Source: Paenibacillus sp. FSL H7-0326 (lineage in GTDB: Bacteria > Bacillota > Bacilli > Paenibacillales > Paenibacillaceae). Taken from it: a stretch of 64,000 nt of DNA. Shown in pieces: positions 32,362 through 42,141 of the stretch. Every line of letters begins with the position of its first letter. Within the stretch, counting starts at the first letter, position 1. The stretch is taken from assembly GCF_001955535.1 (NCBI RefSeq), contig NZ_MPVN01000002.1:868001-932000 (forward strand), in the 5' to 3' direction. The notes under the pieces were generated by a model. That model searched no databases and had not been told where the DNA came from. It saw only the letters and a list, made by a program, of their open reading frames with translations. The position numbers and the translations under genes are program-made.

Positions 32362-33720
32362 TTACTCTGCCCCGGCATCTGTCATCTTCTGGTTGGATTC
32401 CTCCGCGTATTCTCTAAAGATCGTATTAAAGTCTCCCTCGAGCACCACTCTAGGAGCTGCCTTGGCATAAGGTGTATTAATCGTACGATCATGATCCGAT
32501 TTATAAGGAATTTCAGCGAATTCATTGAAGAACGCCGCGCCGTAGTTCTTGCCTTGGTATACGCTGTCCGCTCCATACTGCTCAATAATGCTGTCATTTT
32601 TCAGAACCGGCATAATTCCGTTTCTGGAGAGCTTCGTCTGTACTTCTTCCGAGACGAGATATTTAATGACTTCCATTGCCGCATCTTTATTCTCCGTCAT
32701 CTTCGTTAAGCTGAAGTAGGTAGGGTAGGCCTGTGTACCGATTCCAGGTGCATCCGCAAAGGTCGGCATCGCGACCATATCCCAGTTCATTTTCGAGAAC
32801 TCGTCAGGAAATACCGATGTGATGGAAGACAGCCAGCCGAACATGGCAAGCTCCTGGGCTTCAAGGAATTCCTTACGATAAGGCAGCTTGTTCTCATGGG
32901 CCTGCATATATTCGCGATAGCCGGATACATCTGCTGGTTTGACAAATACGGTCTCATAGAAGTTTTTCCAGCGCTCATCCTGATCCAGTGTAGACTTTTT
33001 CGTTTCCGGGTCGACATAAGGGATGGATAGATGATTCATCAGCAGAAGATGAGTCTCTGAGGAAGACAAGCCGACATAGGACTTATCTCCTTCAGTACGT
33101 GTCAGCTTCTTGGACAGCTCAGCGGCTTCATCCCATGTCATACCGTCAACCGGATAATCGACGCCAAATTTATCGAACAAGTCCTTGTTATAGTACAGCA
33201 CCATCGTGTTGTTAAAGACGGGTACACCCCATATTTGATCTCCGGAGATCTGCTTGATGGCATCCACAATAGTCGGTTCAAATTGGGTCATATCGATCTC
33301 ATGCTGTTCAATCAGCTCCGTCATATCGTACTGCAGATCGAAGTCCGTTAGATATGTCGAGAATCCGCCGATGGATTCCCAGTAAATATCGATGCGCTGT
33401 CCTGCTGTGATCAATTCCTTCAGACCGACCTCATTGGTCTTCGGAATGTATTCAATTGTATAATTCGGAAACTTCTCCTTCAGCAGATCTCCAAAGCGCT
33501 CGTTCCAGCTCTCTACAGAGTCTCCGCTGTTGGAATACACATACAATGTATCTTTTCCATCCTTGTTGTTCACGACTGACGTTGCCGCCGTTCCGCCAGG
33601 CTCTTCCCCTCCACCAGTATTGCCTGCATTTCCGGTACCGCCCGAGCTGCAAGCACTAAGTACCCATACCAAGCTTAAGCATAACGTCAACATCACGGAG
33701 TAAAATTTGCGACTGTTCAT
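32362..33720 (-). CDS. Sugar ABC transporter substrate-binding lipoprotein
   Basis: A 452-residue extracellular solute-binding protein (family 1). The signal peptide MNSRKFYSVMLTLCLSLVW ends in the lipobox LSAC, so it is lipid-anchored. The mature part starts with a Gly/Thr/Ser linker, then DTLYVYSNSGDSVESWN, GVPVFNNTMVLYYNKDLFDKFG and the usual hinge segments. It is the last gene of a unit with the pectate-lyase-like and GH95-like genes (43-base gap), and has no permeases of its own nearby. It may feed one of the permease pairs at 44702-46543 or 50973-52870 (inference). Confidence 0.88.
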   Translation of the reverse strand: MNSRKFYSVMLTLCLSLVWVLSACSSGGTGNAGNTGGGEEPGGTAATSVVNNKDGKDTLYVYSNSGDSVESWNERFGDLLKEKFPNYTIEYIPKTNEVGLKELITAGQRIDIYWESIGGFSTYLTDFDLQYDMTELIEQHEIDMTQFEPTIVDAIKQISGDQIWGVPVFNNTMVLYYNKDLFDKFGVDYPVDGMTWDEAAELSKKLTRTEGDKSYVGLSSSETHLLLMNHLSIPYVDPETKKSTLDQDERWKNFYETVFVKPADVSGYREYMQAHENKLPYRKEFLEAQELAMFGWLSSITSVFPDEFSKMNWDMVAMPTFADAPGIGTQAYPTYFSLTKMTENKDAAMEVIKYLVSEEVQTKLSRNGIMPVLKNDSIIEQYGADSVYQGKNYGAAFFNEFAEIPYKSDHDRTINTPYAKAAPRVVLEGDFNTIFREYAEESNQKMTDAGAE

Positions 33721-33763
33721 AATGATCCCCCTTCAAATGTTAGAATCAAGAGAAACATAAATC

Positions 33764-36004
33764 TTACTGCTGTAACAGCTGCACTTCGGAAAACAGAGAA
33801 GTATTATAATTCTCTACCGGATTATTCTCATCTCCCGCGTCAACGGCCATACCAATATAAAAGGTATCCAGCCCTGCCATCGTGACAGACGACACTTCCG
33901 TCCAGGCTACACCGTCAGCGGAGTGATAGCCGGTGATGGTATTCCCTTCCTTAACCAGCTTAAACCAGTAAGGGGTGCTCAGCGATGGAATCGGTGGGGT
34001 CTGTACCATCTGTCCCCCTTCGTCTTGTCTGCTGTAGAACACGGAGCAGTACTGGTCGCCTCTAACCGAAAATCCGATCATCGCTTCTTTGGCTGCCGGA
34101 CTTAGGCTGCTGCGGATCATCAGCCCTGAACGATTATGAGGAGCCGTCTCGGACAACTGATCCAGTCTTGCAATGAACTCTGCATCGCCTTCGAGCTGCT
34201 GATATACGTATTGAAAGGACTGATCTTCATTCGTCTTCCCGCTGTTACCGGCGAAGAGCGGATCAATATTCCCTCCTCCTTTCACTGTAAATACACCATT
34301 TCTCAAATCAGCATGACCTGCTATGCCCGGTTCACCGATATCGGCAGAGCTCCAAGCCCCAAGCTCACCGTTAGCATTAATATGGACGACGACTGCAGCA
34401 GAGTCCGTCTTTGTACCGCTGTTATCTACTGCTCGAGCTGTAATATAGTAGCTGCCTTCCGGCAGGTCATCCCATTTCCATTGATAAGGGGCGGATGTAT
34501 CTTCTCCAAGCTTAACACCGCTTGCATAAAACTCGACTTTGGCGATACTTCCATCTGGATCAGATGCCTCGGCGTTAATCATGATCTTCCCTGGCTGGCC
34601 CTTCAAGGCATTCATATCCGGTGAAACGATCTCAACCTCCGGATTGTTGGAACCGCTTCCAACAATACTGTTCAAATAGCTCTCCAGATTGGTATATCCA
34701 TCATCATTGATGTCGCCATTCCGGTCCGCAGCATCATTCGGATTGAGGCCTTGCTCAAGCTCCCACGTATCCGGCATTCCGTCCAGATCTGTATCATCAG
34801 GTGCCGCCTCGCTTGCAAGCTCAGTCCATCCACCCACTTCCTCAGGGTGGTTAATGTGTCTTCCCGTCCGGTTACGTACATCGTTCACAAGTCTGGCATC
34901 GATGGAATCCCGTTTCGGTAGAATGGCCCCTGCCTGATTCAGCACCAGCTCATAAGCCTCTGCTGCAGATTGCAGCGTAACCGGTGTGACTTGAAGAGGC
35001 TCATATACCAGCTCCTTGCCCGTATCCGGACTCACGGCAAGCCAGTTGTCTTGGGTCGCTGACGGATCTCCGTCAACGACATTACCGGATACATGGAGCT
35101 TGCCATTTGCCCCAGTCTGGCTGAGGATGATGCTTCGTTTGTCCAGCAACGTATCCGGACCATACTTGTAGTAGTTGTTCACCATGTTAATATCTGCTTG
35201 ATCTCCGCCATAACCGCTCAGATAATTCCAGTTGTACACGATGTTGTTGCTGAAATCGAAATTTTGATTGTCATCCAGCGTTCCTTTTACTCTTGGGTTA
35301 CGGCTTGAGTTATGAAGCAGAATGTTATGATGATAGCTTGCATTGCCCGCTCCCCACAGACCGCCGAAGCCATGTCTTCCCTTCGAATGACTGGACATAT
35401 GAAGCGCTTCGCCGATAATGGACCACTGCACGGTGGTGTTCTGGTTCTCGTAAGGAGACAGCACTTCGTCAACTCCCCATGTGACAGAGCAGTGATCAAT
35501 CATGATATTGCTGTATCTTCTGGCTGACATGCCATCGCCGGTCGATTCGGTGTGATCCCCCATTCTAAATCGCATATAACGGATGATCACATGATCTGCC
35601 TCGATATAAGTTGAGTGATTGTTGACACTGATGCCGTCACCAGGTGCGGTCTGCCCTGCCAACGTGATGTTGTCACCTCGGATACGCAGCGGAGAATCCA
35701 GTGTAATATTGCCAGACACTTTGAATACAACCGTCCGGTTTCCCTGGCTAACTGCTTCTCTTAACGAGCCGGGACCACTGTCATCCAGGTTCGTCACATA
35801 CACGACATCGCCGCCGCGTCCTCCGGTAGTGTACATCCCTCCTCCTTCAGCTCCCGGAAAAGCCGGGAGAGCCTCGCTGTCTGCCGCTGCTTGAACCGCT
35901 GAAGGAGGTTCATCCTGTGCGTATGCTTGATAGGGGACTGCGATAACTGCCAGCATCGCAGTCAGCAAGGTCATTGAAACTTGGCGTTTCCATAGACTAA
36001 TCAT
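33764..36004 (-). CDS. Secreted pectate-lyase-like protein with C-terminal accessory domains
   Basis: A 746-residue secreted protein. The signal peptide (MISLWKRQVSMTLL to AYAQ) is followed by the parallel beta-helix start ALPAFPGAEGGGMYTTGGRG and NLDDSGPGSLREAVS, the pattern of pectate-lyase-superfamily proteins, with VIIRYMRFRMGD and MIDHCSVTWGVDE as the conserved turns. Then come a calcium-loop segment (DTDLDGMPDTWELEQ, then DINDDGYTNLESYL, dockerin/thrombospondin-3 style), an Ig-like domain (NALKGQPGKIMINAEASDPD) and a C-terminal lectin-like domain (FTVKGGGNIDPLFAG to the end). AGGAGGG is seven bases upstream. It is three bases after the GH95-like gene. Substrate: pectin backbone or a similar polymer (inference). 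Confidence 0.82.
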   Translation of the reverse strand: MISLWKRQVSMTLLTAMLAVIAVPYQAYAQDEPPSAVQAAADSEALPAFPGAEGGGMYTTGGRGGDVVYVTNLDDSGPGSLREAVSQGNRTVVFKVSGNITLDSPLRIRGDNITLAGQTAPGDGISVNNHSTYIEADHVIIRYMRFRMGDHTESTGDGMSARRYSNIMIDHCSVTWGVDEVLSPYENQNTTVQWSIIGEALHMSSHSKGRHGFGGLWGAGNASYHHNILLHNSSRNPRVKGTLDDNQNFDFSNNIVYNWNYLSGYGGDQADINMVNNYYKYGPDTLLDKRSIILSQTGANGKLHVSGNVVDGDPSATQDNWLAVSPDTGKELVYEPLQVTPVTLQSAAEAYELVLNQAGAILPKRDSIDARLVNDVRNRTGRHINHPEEVGGWTELASEAAPDDTDLDGMPDTWELEQGLNPNDAADRNGDINDDGYTNLESYLNSIVGSGSNNPEVEIVSPDMNALKGQPGKIMINAEASDPDGSIAKVEFYASGVKLGEDTSAPYQWKWDDLPEGSYYITARAVDNSGTKTDSAAVVVHINANGELGAWSSADIGEPGIAGHADLRNGVFTVKGGGNIDPLFAGNSGKTNEDQSFQYVYQQLEGDAEFIARLDQLSETAPHNRSGLMIRSSLSPAAKEAMIGFSVRGDQYCSVFYSRQDEGGQMVQTPPIPSLSTPYWFKLVKEGNTITGYHSADGVAWTEVSSVTMAGLDTFYIGMAVDAGDENNPVENYNTSLFSEVQLLQQ

Positions 36005-36007
36005 TCA

Positions 36008-38443
36008 TTAGCCCTCCTCATTTGCAATATACAGCACTTGGCCTGGCTCCATCTGAATGTCGTAAGTATGAGAGTAGATCGTTGAGGCATGAACATCGAC
36101 GTCTGCTCCGGTTAGTCGATAGTTAGCTGCAATGTCTGGAAGAACAATCGTAATATCTGTGGCCCGCTCCGCCTTAAGCTCTGCTGCAAAGCTCTTTGTC
36201 CTTCGGTTCCACGTCATCGAAATGCTTCCGGTGCAGAATCGAAATCCTTGAACACGGCCAGCCTCCAGTCGATCGGGAAGTGCCGGCAGCAGCTTCACCA
36301 TCCGTGGGGATACATACAGCAGCATCTCTTGAATAGCATTCGTGATCCCGAGACTCGCATCGAGCTGAACCGGCGCCTGGGCTTTATTCATACTGACTCC
36401 CATATCTCTCCAGTCATTATGAACCGTAAATAAGTTCGTAAGCAGACAGGAGCGGGTCAAGATATCCAGTGAATTAATCGCCTTCTCTCCCTCTCCCAGC
36501 CTTGCATAGATTGCCGACATATGTGCCAGCGACCAGCCGGTCTGTGCTCCAAGAACACGCCTGTGAACGGCCTGCTCCAATCCTTGAAAAAGTTCCGGAC
36601 TTTCCTCACGCGTAAATTCCTGACCCGGAAATACAGGATAGATGTGGGACAGATGCCGGTGATTGTATCTTTCATGAAATTCGGGATGAATCCATTCCTT
36701 CAGGGCTCCATCTTCGTTCAGTTTATAGGAAGGAAGCCGCTTCAGAAGGTACTCCCAGCGAACTATATCCTCCTCACTGCGTCCCGTTCTTCGGCTGCCT
36801 TCGATAAGATTCGTGAACAGCTCTTTAATGATAGCAATGTCCATGGTAGCATCGATTGCCGTCGGCATCGGATGATCCATTGACTCTCCCGCATCAGGCA
36901 TGTAATTGCCCGGCGTATTCTCGGGTGAGACCGAAGGATAAATATGAAGCAGCCCATCCTCTCCTTCCGTCAGAAAGTCCTCATAGAATAAGGCAGCCTC
37001 CGCCATGAAGGGCAAAGCCTCGTCTCTCAGGAACTGCTCATCTCCTGTGTACAGGTAGTATTCATAATAATGCCTCGCCAGCCAGCCGGCAGCGCCGGTC
37101 CAATTCAAGATCACCGGAACGATCTGGGTCGGACTTCCGATCCCCGGCGTCGTTCCAGCTGGAATGAAAATGCCTCTGGCACCGTATAGCTTACGGGCAT
37201 TCTCCTTAAAGATCCCGAGCAGGGAATCATAATGACGAAACAACGGTTTCATCAGCGAGGATAGATTACCAACAGGCGCATGCCAATTCATCATCTGCAC
37301 ATTCTCATTGGCCATGTAATGACACCACATCAGTCTGTAATCTCCGCCCCATAATCCATATAAAGGCATCGGCATACCTTTCTCTTCAGTAGAGGAAATA
37401 TAGAGATACCGCCCATAAGCCCACAATTTCTCAAGCAGAGAGACAGAGGCCTTACCGTCATAAGCGGTCAGAAGCAATTCCTCCGTAGATCTGTTCTCGT
37501 AATTCTCAGGCTCTTCTGAGCTGATCAGCTCAACGGAAGCGGAAGAAAACAGGGCTTTGTGAAGCAATACATGCGCTTCGAGCAGTTCTGTGTAAGAGGA
37601 ACTCACTTCTGCCAATTCTTTTCTCAGGCGAGACCACGCCTTGCTCCTTGCTTCCTCTGTAAATACCTTAACGAGAATAACGACCTCATGCGCATTTGTA
37701 ACCCGCAGCCGTCCATCCTCTTGCCTCACCTGTCCGCCGCTGTCTGTCTTTACCCTCAGAACTGCACCGTAATCTGTTCCATTCTCATGCCTCGCGGCAA
37801 AAGACAGAAACTCCCCCTGAGCTGTCAAATCTATCGTCTCTCTCAAAGCTTGCAGCTGCTCGGCTCTAGAAGGATTATCACTCGGATGGATATCAAGCGT
37901 AAGGGAAGCATCTACACTGGAAACACTAGATTTGAGCCTGTATACGATCATGTGATCCGCACGCGACACGAACAAGCTCCTATCATATGCCACCTCCCCA
38001 TCCAGCCAGGATACGGCCACTTCTCCCGTCTCCATATTCAAGCTGCGCCGGTAATGCCGAAACGCCTCCTGACCTGTCATGGAGAGTCTTAAATCCGCTA
38101 GCGGCAGAGGAGCAGACAGGGTACTGTTATACCCTTTTTCCTTGAGCGCGCGGGTAAGAACCCAGCTGGCCTCCTGGTACCGTCCCTCATTCATCAGTCT
38201 TCGAGTATCTTTAAGCGTATGACTGACGTCGGGAAGAAGGCCGATCTGTCCGCCGTGCCATAGACCGAGGTGGTTGATCAGGATCGTTTCATCCTGCACA
38301 CCTCCATACACGGATGCCCCGATGACCCCGTTTCCGGAAGGCAGGGCTTCCCTCCATTTGCTCTTCCACCACGAAGAAGGATATCTCGTGACCAGCATGC
38401 TTTTACTGCTTCTATTACCGTCCTTCATCTCTGCAGTCATCAC
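36008..38443 (-). CDS. GH95-family alpha-L-fucosidase/galactosidase-like enzyme
   Basis: An 811-residue protein without a signal peptide, so it works in the cytoplasm. Seen: WREALPSGNGVIGASVYGG and NHLGLWHG at the N-terminus (GH95 beta-sandwich), the catalytic (alpha/alpha)6 barrel with YRLMWCHYMANENVQMMNWH and NLSSLMKPLF (the GH95 'N.QMNYW...NL' signature), NTPGNYMP, RHLSHIYPVFPGQEFT and GWSLAHMSAIYARLG. GH95 enzymes remove L-fucose or L-galactose ends from plant polysaccharides. The GTG at 38443 is nine bases from AAGGAG. First gene of the unit with the pectate-lyase-like and binding-protein genes. Confidence 0.85.
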   Translation of the reverse strand: MMTAEMKDGNRSSKSMLVTRYPSSWWKSKWREALPSGNGVIGASVYGGVQDETILINHLGLWHGGQIGLLPDVSHTLKDTRRLMNEGRYQEASWVLTRALKEKGYNSTLSAPLPLADLRLSMTGQEAFRHYRRSLNMETGEVAVSWLDGEVAYDRSLFVSRADHMIVYRLKSSVSSVDASLTLDIHPSDNPSRAEQLQALRETIDLTAQGEFLSFAARHENGTDYGAVLRVKTDSGGQVRQEDGRLRVTNAHEVVILVKVFTEEARSKAWSRLRKELAEVSSSYTELLEAHVLLHKALFSSASVELISSEEPENYENRSTEELLLTAYDGKASVSLLEKLWAYGRYLYISSTEEKGMPMPLYGLWGGDYRLMWCHYMANENVQMMNWHAPVGNLSSLMKPLFRHYDSLLGIFKENARKLYGARGIFIPAGTTPGIGSPTQIVPVILNWTGAAGWLARHYYEYYLYTGDEQFLRDEALPFMAEAALFYEDFLTEGEDGLLHIYPSVSPENTPGNYMPDAGESMDHPMPTAIDATMDIAIIKELFTNLIEGSRRTGRSEEDIVRWEYLLKRLPSYKLNEDGALKEWIHPEFHERYNHRHLSHIYPVFPGQEFTREESPELFQGLEQAVHRRVLGAQTGWSLAHMSAIYARLGEGEKAINSLDILTRSCLLTNLFTVHNDWRDMGVSMNKAQAPVQLDASLGITNAIQEMLLYVSPRMVKLLPALPDRLEAGRVQGFRFCTGSISMTWNRRTKSFAAELKAERATDITIVLPDIAANYRLTGADVDVHASTIYSHTYDIQMEPGQVLYIANEEG

Positions 38444-38478
38444 GTACAAGGTCTCCTTCCTAAGGTAGTTCGCATTGA

Positions 38479-38492
38479 AGAATGCGTTTACA
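38479..38492. promoter_or_regulatory. Candidate catabolite-responsive element (cre)
   Basis: AGAATGCGTTTACA matches 12 of 14 positions of the CcpA-binding consensus TGWAANCGNTNWCA and lies in the leader/promoter zone of the GH95-like gene. CcpA repression would fit a sugar-use gene, but similar matches occur by chance. Confidence 0.35.
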
Positions 38493-38734
38493 TTTTGCGA
38501 TTCGGACGACGCGTATGTCGCAATACACCCATCAGTTGATTGATATTACAATTCGTTCTTAATCTTATTTCAGTTTTACCATGGCTCACGGTACCGTTCT
38601 AACCTTTTCTTGCCTTAAGTTTCATCACCTTGATCTTTTTTGCTCTTATTTTATGGATTTATTTCTATCTATCTCGAACAAGGAGCGCTATACTATAACC
38701 ATCTTCAAAATGCTTACACGTGGAGGTGAGGTAC

Positions 38735-39577
38735 GTGAAGGATTTCGCTATTTATCCGGCCAAGCGCAAAGGAAGCTATACGATGCCGAAATATCATTAT
38801 CATGACTATTATGAGGTGTATTATCTTCTCTCAGGGCACCGCTACTATTACATTGAGAACAAACGTTATTCGATTGATAAGGGAAGTCTTCTATTTATAG
38901 GTAAAAATGAAATTCATAAAACCGTTGATTCTGATCATCAGACCCCGGATCATGAACGACTGGTGCTCTATTTCAGCAGCCGGTTCTTGCGCCGTTTCTC
39001 TAATGATCAGCTAGAAATTCTGCTGTCCCCTTTCGACCGGGATAATCGCAAGGTCCAATTCAGTATCAGGGACCAGAGCTATATAGAGCGGCTGATGTTT
39101 CAAATGCACCATGAATTTAATCAGCAGGACTCCTTCGGTCGAGAGCTCTATTTGGAATCTCTGCTCGTTCAGTTCCTGCTCTTCTCCACTCGTAAAACAC
39201 AAACAGACCAGCCCGCTGTTCCGGAGGATTCCATGAACGCAAGGATGGCCGAAATTATCGCTTATTGCAACAAGCATTTTCGTGAGGAGCTGGGACTTGA
39301 AGAGCTCGCAGGACAATTTCATATCAGCACGTTTTACTTGAGCCGGCTGTTTAAGCGAACGACAGGATTTACATTCAAGGAATACATCAATACACTCCGC
39401 ATTCGTGAAGCCGAGAAGCTGCTGCGCGAGTCCAATCACAAGATTATTTATATCTCCGAGCAGGTTGGCTTCGCGAGTGTATCGCACTTCAATCGTAAAT
39501 TCAAACAAGTCACTCGAATGGCACCCAAGGAATTCAAGAAATTATTTGATGGCGATCGGCCGTTTCGTGAGTTCTAG
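38735..39577 (+). CDS. AraC-family transcriptional regulator with cupin sensor
   Basis: A 280-residue regulator. The N-terminal cupin-like sensor (MPKYHYHDYYEVYYLLSG, with RYYYIENKRYSIDKGSLLFI) binds a sugar signal, and the C-terminal double HTH (LEELAGQFHISTFYLSRLFK and IIYISEQVGFASVSHFNRKF, ending PKEFKKLF) is the AraC/XylS signature. GTG start at 38735, eight bases from GGAGG; the open frame begins five codons earlier. It is divergent from the GH95 unit and so probably controls it. Confidence 0.9.
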   Translation: MKDFAIYPAKRKGSYTMPKYHYHDYYEVYYLLSGHRYYYIENKRYSIDKGSLLFIGKNEIHKTVDSDHQTPDHERLVLYFSSRFLRRFSNDQLEILLSPFDRDNRKVQFSIRDQSYIERLMFQMHHEFNQQDSFGRELYLESLLVQFLLFSTRKTQTDQPAVPEDSMNARMAEIIAYCNKHFREELGLEELAGQFHISTFYLSRLFKRTTGFTFKEYINTLRIREAEKLLRESNHKIIYISEQVGFASVSHFNRKFKQVTRMAPKEFKKLFDGDRPFREF

Positions 39578-39581
39578 AGGT

Positions 39582-41936
39582 TCAGCCTGCTCTCCACTCA
39601 TCCCGATATTCACTTGGTGTCATCCCTTCATATTTCTTGAAGATACGATTAAAGTAGCTGTGTTTATAGCCGACACCCTCAGCAATCTCATGAATCTTCA
39701 AATTTGTCGTCCGCAGCAGCTCCTTAGCCCGAACAACGCGATAATCGGTTAAATAATCGACAAAATTGACGCCGGTGACCTGCTTGAACAGACGGCTTAA
39801 GGTGTAGGGTGTGGTTCCCACTTTACGGGCACAGCTGTCCAGTGATATATCGTGCATATAATGCAGATGAACATATCGGATCGTCTCTTCAACCATTCGT
39901 TTCATTTGTATATTCGTCCGTTTCTTGAGGTGCTCCATATACGGATGAATGACGCACGCCTTCAACCACTGCGAGAGCATGCGCGGCTCCCGAATTATGG
40001 ACAGCTGCTCATACATGTTCTTTCCTTTGAACAATTGGTGAGGCTGTATTCCTGTCTGCAGGATGACATACTGCATGCTGCCATACAGCTGAAGAACACA
40101 TTGTTGAACCCAGTATTCCTTCTCATGTCCTGCCGATACTTCTCCCAGAAACTCATCAACCAAGAGCTCCATCTTCTCTTGTTCACCCATACGCATCGCC
40201 TCCGTCATTTCACGGTCCAGTGCAAATGGATAATTGGTGTTCTTCCCTGATTCGGCATGTTCATCCCACTGAACATACTCCTGGTTCATATCAATAATCT
40301 GATTCTCATCTCTGAACAGCCGTAAAGTAGCGGCCTGATTCACCTCAATGAATAGATTCGGAAGTGATCGCACAAGCGTTGTCGGTTGACTGATTGTCAC
40401 TGTAACCGCAAGTCTAAGTGTTCCACTCACAGCAGCTGTCAGCGCTTCGGCAAAGCTCTGCAGTCCATTCTGTTGGACCTCCTCTAGAGGTTGAATTACA
40501 AGCACACCGATCATCAGATTATGAAAACTTAGAACACTATACTGAGGCAAGTGATCTCTAGCTGTATCTTCAATAATGTTTGCTGCAGCAAAGGCAGCCA
40601 GCCCTTCTTCGCCGATATCAAATCGAGAATGGATGCCTGACTGACCGGTCAGCTGCACGATAATGAATGTGAATTTGCGGTCAGACACATTCCATCCATA
40701 ATGCTTCATCCGCTCCCGAATATCCTTTTCAGAATAGGCTTGCAGATGCCCTTGTACGAGCTGAAGCAAAAAGCTCTCCTTGATTCGGGGCAGCTCCTCC
40801 TCAAGTCGAAGCTGAAGCGCTTTGCTCTCTAGCGAAATTTCCTGCCATTCCTGCTCGAACAGCTTGAATTCATCAATAGCATAACCAGGGCTCTCCAGCT
40901 GCCTGTTACCTCTAAGCAGCGTGACAAATTGCTCGACAGGAGAGTATATATGGCGTGAAGCAATCCAGGAAAGAAACAGAGCTGCAAGCAGCATCAGCAG
41001 ACTGATTGTAAAAATAATGGTGGAAATGAGCTCTACCGAAGATGTAATGACTGACATTGGTGCTGCGGCAACATATGTCCACTGCTCACCGAGACGATCA
41101 AACGTATTATAGGACACCGAATAGGTGACACCTCTCCATTCCTTTATACTGCTCCCACTTGGCTGTCCCGTCTTTAAAATATCCTCCCGCAGACTGCGCT
41201 CGAATACCTCTGCCTCAACTCCATCATTGCTGGACACCATCGGCTTCATATTTTCATCCAGCAGAAACACGCTGCCCTCATTATAAGGAGTCAGTGCCAT
41301 CAGCTGATCGAGCAGCTTCTCCGGTACAAGTGTCACCATGAGCACGCCAAATGAACCTCCGTCTGCTCCAATTATTTTGTGGGACAGCATAATGACCGGC
41401 TCCTTCTTGGCAGGCCCCTCCTGAGATGCCCCCCGAAGTACGGTAGGCTGTGTGCTCCACATAAATCGCTCAGGTCGGGTTAATAAGTTCTCATATTCAT
41501 GCTGCAGTTTAGGCTCATGCAGGTATGTAAGCTGAGGATTAAACAAATAGGGCTCTTTCTCATGCTGGATATATAATTGAACTTGCGAAATTAAAGGATG
41601 TGATCCATGGATGATATGAAGCACCTGACTAATATTCCGCATCTCATTGCTGTTTGCGGGAAGAGAAAAATCCATGTTCTTCAAATCTTCACCGAAGCTT
41701 GATTCCAAAGACCAGCTAGCTATGCTCTGCTCCAAATATCCCAGCAGATCATCCATGCCGGCAGCCCGCTCCTCCATTTGCTTACGGTGCAGCTCTGTCA
41801 TATCGTCCTTGATGGCCCCTGCCGCAAACCAGTAAATACCGAGACTCGCGAGAAGACCGGGAATACTTGCGGCAAACAGAATGACAAGCAGCGTTTTACG
41901 ATAATACTTTCCTTTAGAGCTCGGATATTTCCTCAT
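39582..41936 (-). CDS. Membrane-bound AraC-type regulator with extracellular sensor
   Basis: A 784-residue protein. Two membrane helices (about 14-41 and 303-327) enclose an extracellular sensing domain of 260 residues of the kind seen in YesM/dCache proteins. It then runs through a cytoplasmic linker region (about 360-640) into an AraC HTH at the C-terminus (DISLDSCARKVGTTPYTLSR, then LKIHEIAEGVGYKHSYFNRI, MTPSEYRDEW). It is a one-component transmembrane regulator common in Paenibacillus polysaccharide loci. It ends four bases from the convergent AraC gene, without a visible terminator. It is likely to sense an oligosaccharide outside the cell and control one of the two flanking operons. Confidence 0.9.
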   Translation of the reverse strand: MRKYPSSKGKYYRKTLLVILFAASIPGLLASLGIYWFAAGAIKDDMTELHRKQMEERAAGMDDLLGYLEQSIASWSLESSFGEDLKNMDFSLPANSNEMRNISQVLHIIHGSHPLISQVQLYIQHEKEPYLFNPQLTYLHEPKLQHEYENLLTRPERFMWSTQPTVLRGASQEGPAKKEPVIMLSHKIIGADGGSFGVLMVTLVPEKLLDQLMALTPYNEGSVFLLDENMKPMVSSNDGVEAEVFERSLREDILKTGQPSGSSIKEWRGVTYSVSYNTFDRLGEQWTYVAAAPMSVITSSVELISTIIFTISLLMLLAALFLSWIASRHIYSPVEQFVTLLRGNRQLESPGYAIDEFKLFEQEWQEISLESKALQLRLEEELPRIKESFLLQLVQGHLQAYSEKDIRERMKHYGWNVSDRKFTFIIVQLTGQSGIHSRFDIGEEGLAAFAAANIIEDTARDHLPQYSVLSFHNLMIGVLVIQPLEEVQQNGLQSFAEALTAAVSGTLRLAVTVTISQPTTLVRSLPNLFIEVNQAATLRLFRDENQIIDMNQEYVQWDEHAESGKNTNYPFALDREMTEAMRMGEQEKMELLVDEFLGEVSAGHEKEYWVQQCVLQLYGSMQYVILQTGIQPHQLFKGKNMYEQLSIIREPRMLSQWLKACVIHPYMEHLKKRTNIQMKRMVEETIRYVHLHYMHDISLDSCARKVGTTPYTLSRLFKQVTGVNFVDYLTDYRVVRAKELLRTTNLKIHEIAEGVGYKHSYFNRIFKKYEGMTPSEYRDEWRAG

Positions 41937-42141
41937 TCCCCTCCCCCTTAATATGGAAATTAAAGCGAATACATTATTAATTTACATAGATATGCAGTAA
42001 AAGGCAACACATTCGCATGTCCAATGAAGCCCTGCTTGGAAGCATCTTTTGAGCACAAGATGATTAAAAAACCTTAACCTATAAGGTCAAGGCCAATATG
42101 TAACCCCTCATTTTCCAGCAAGGATATTTCCGGTAGTAAAG

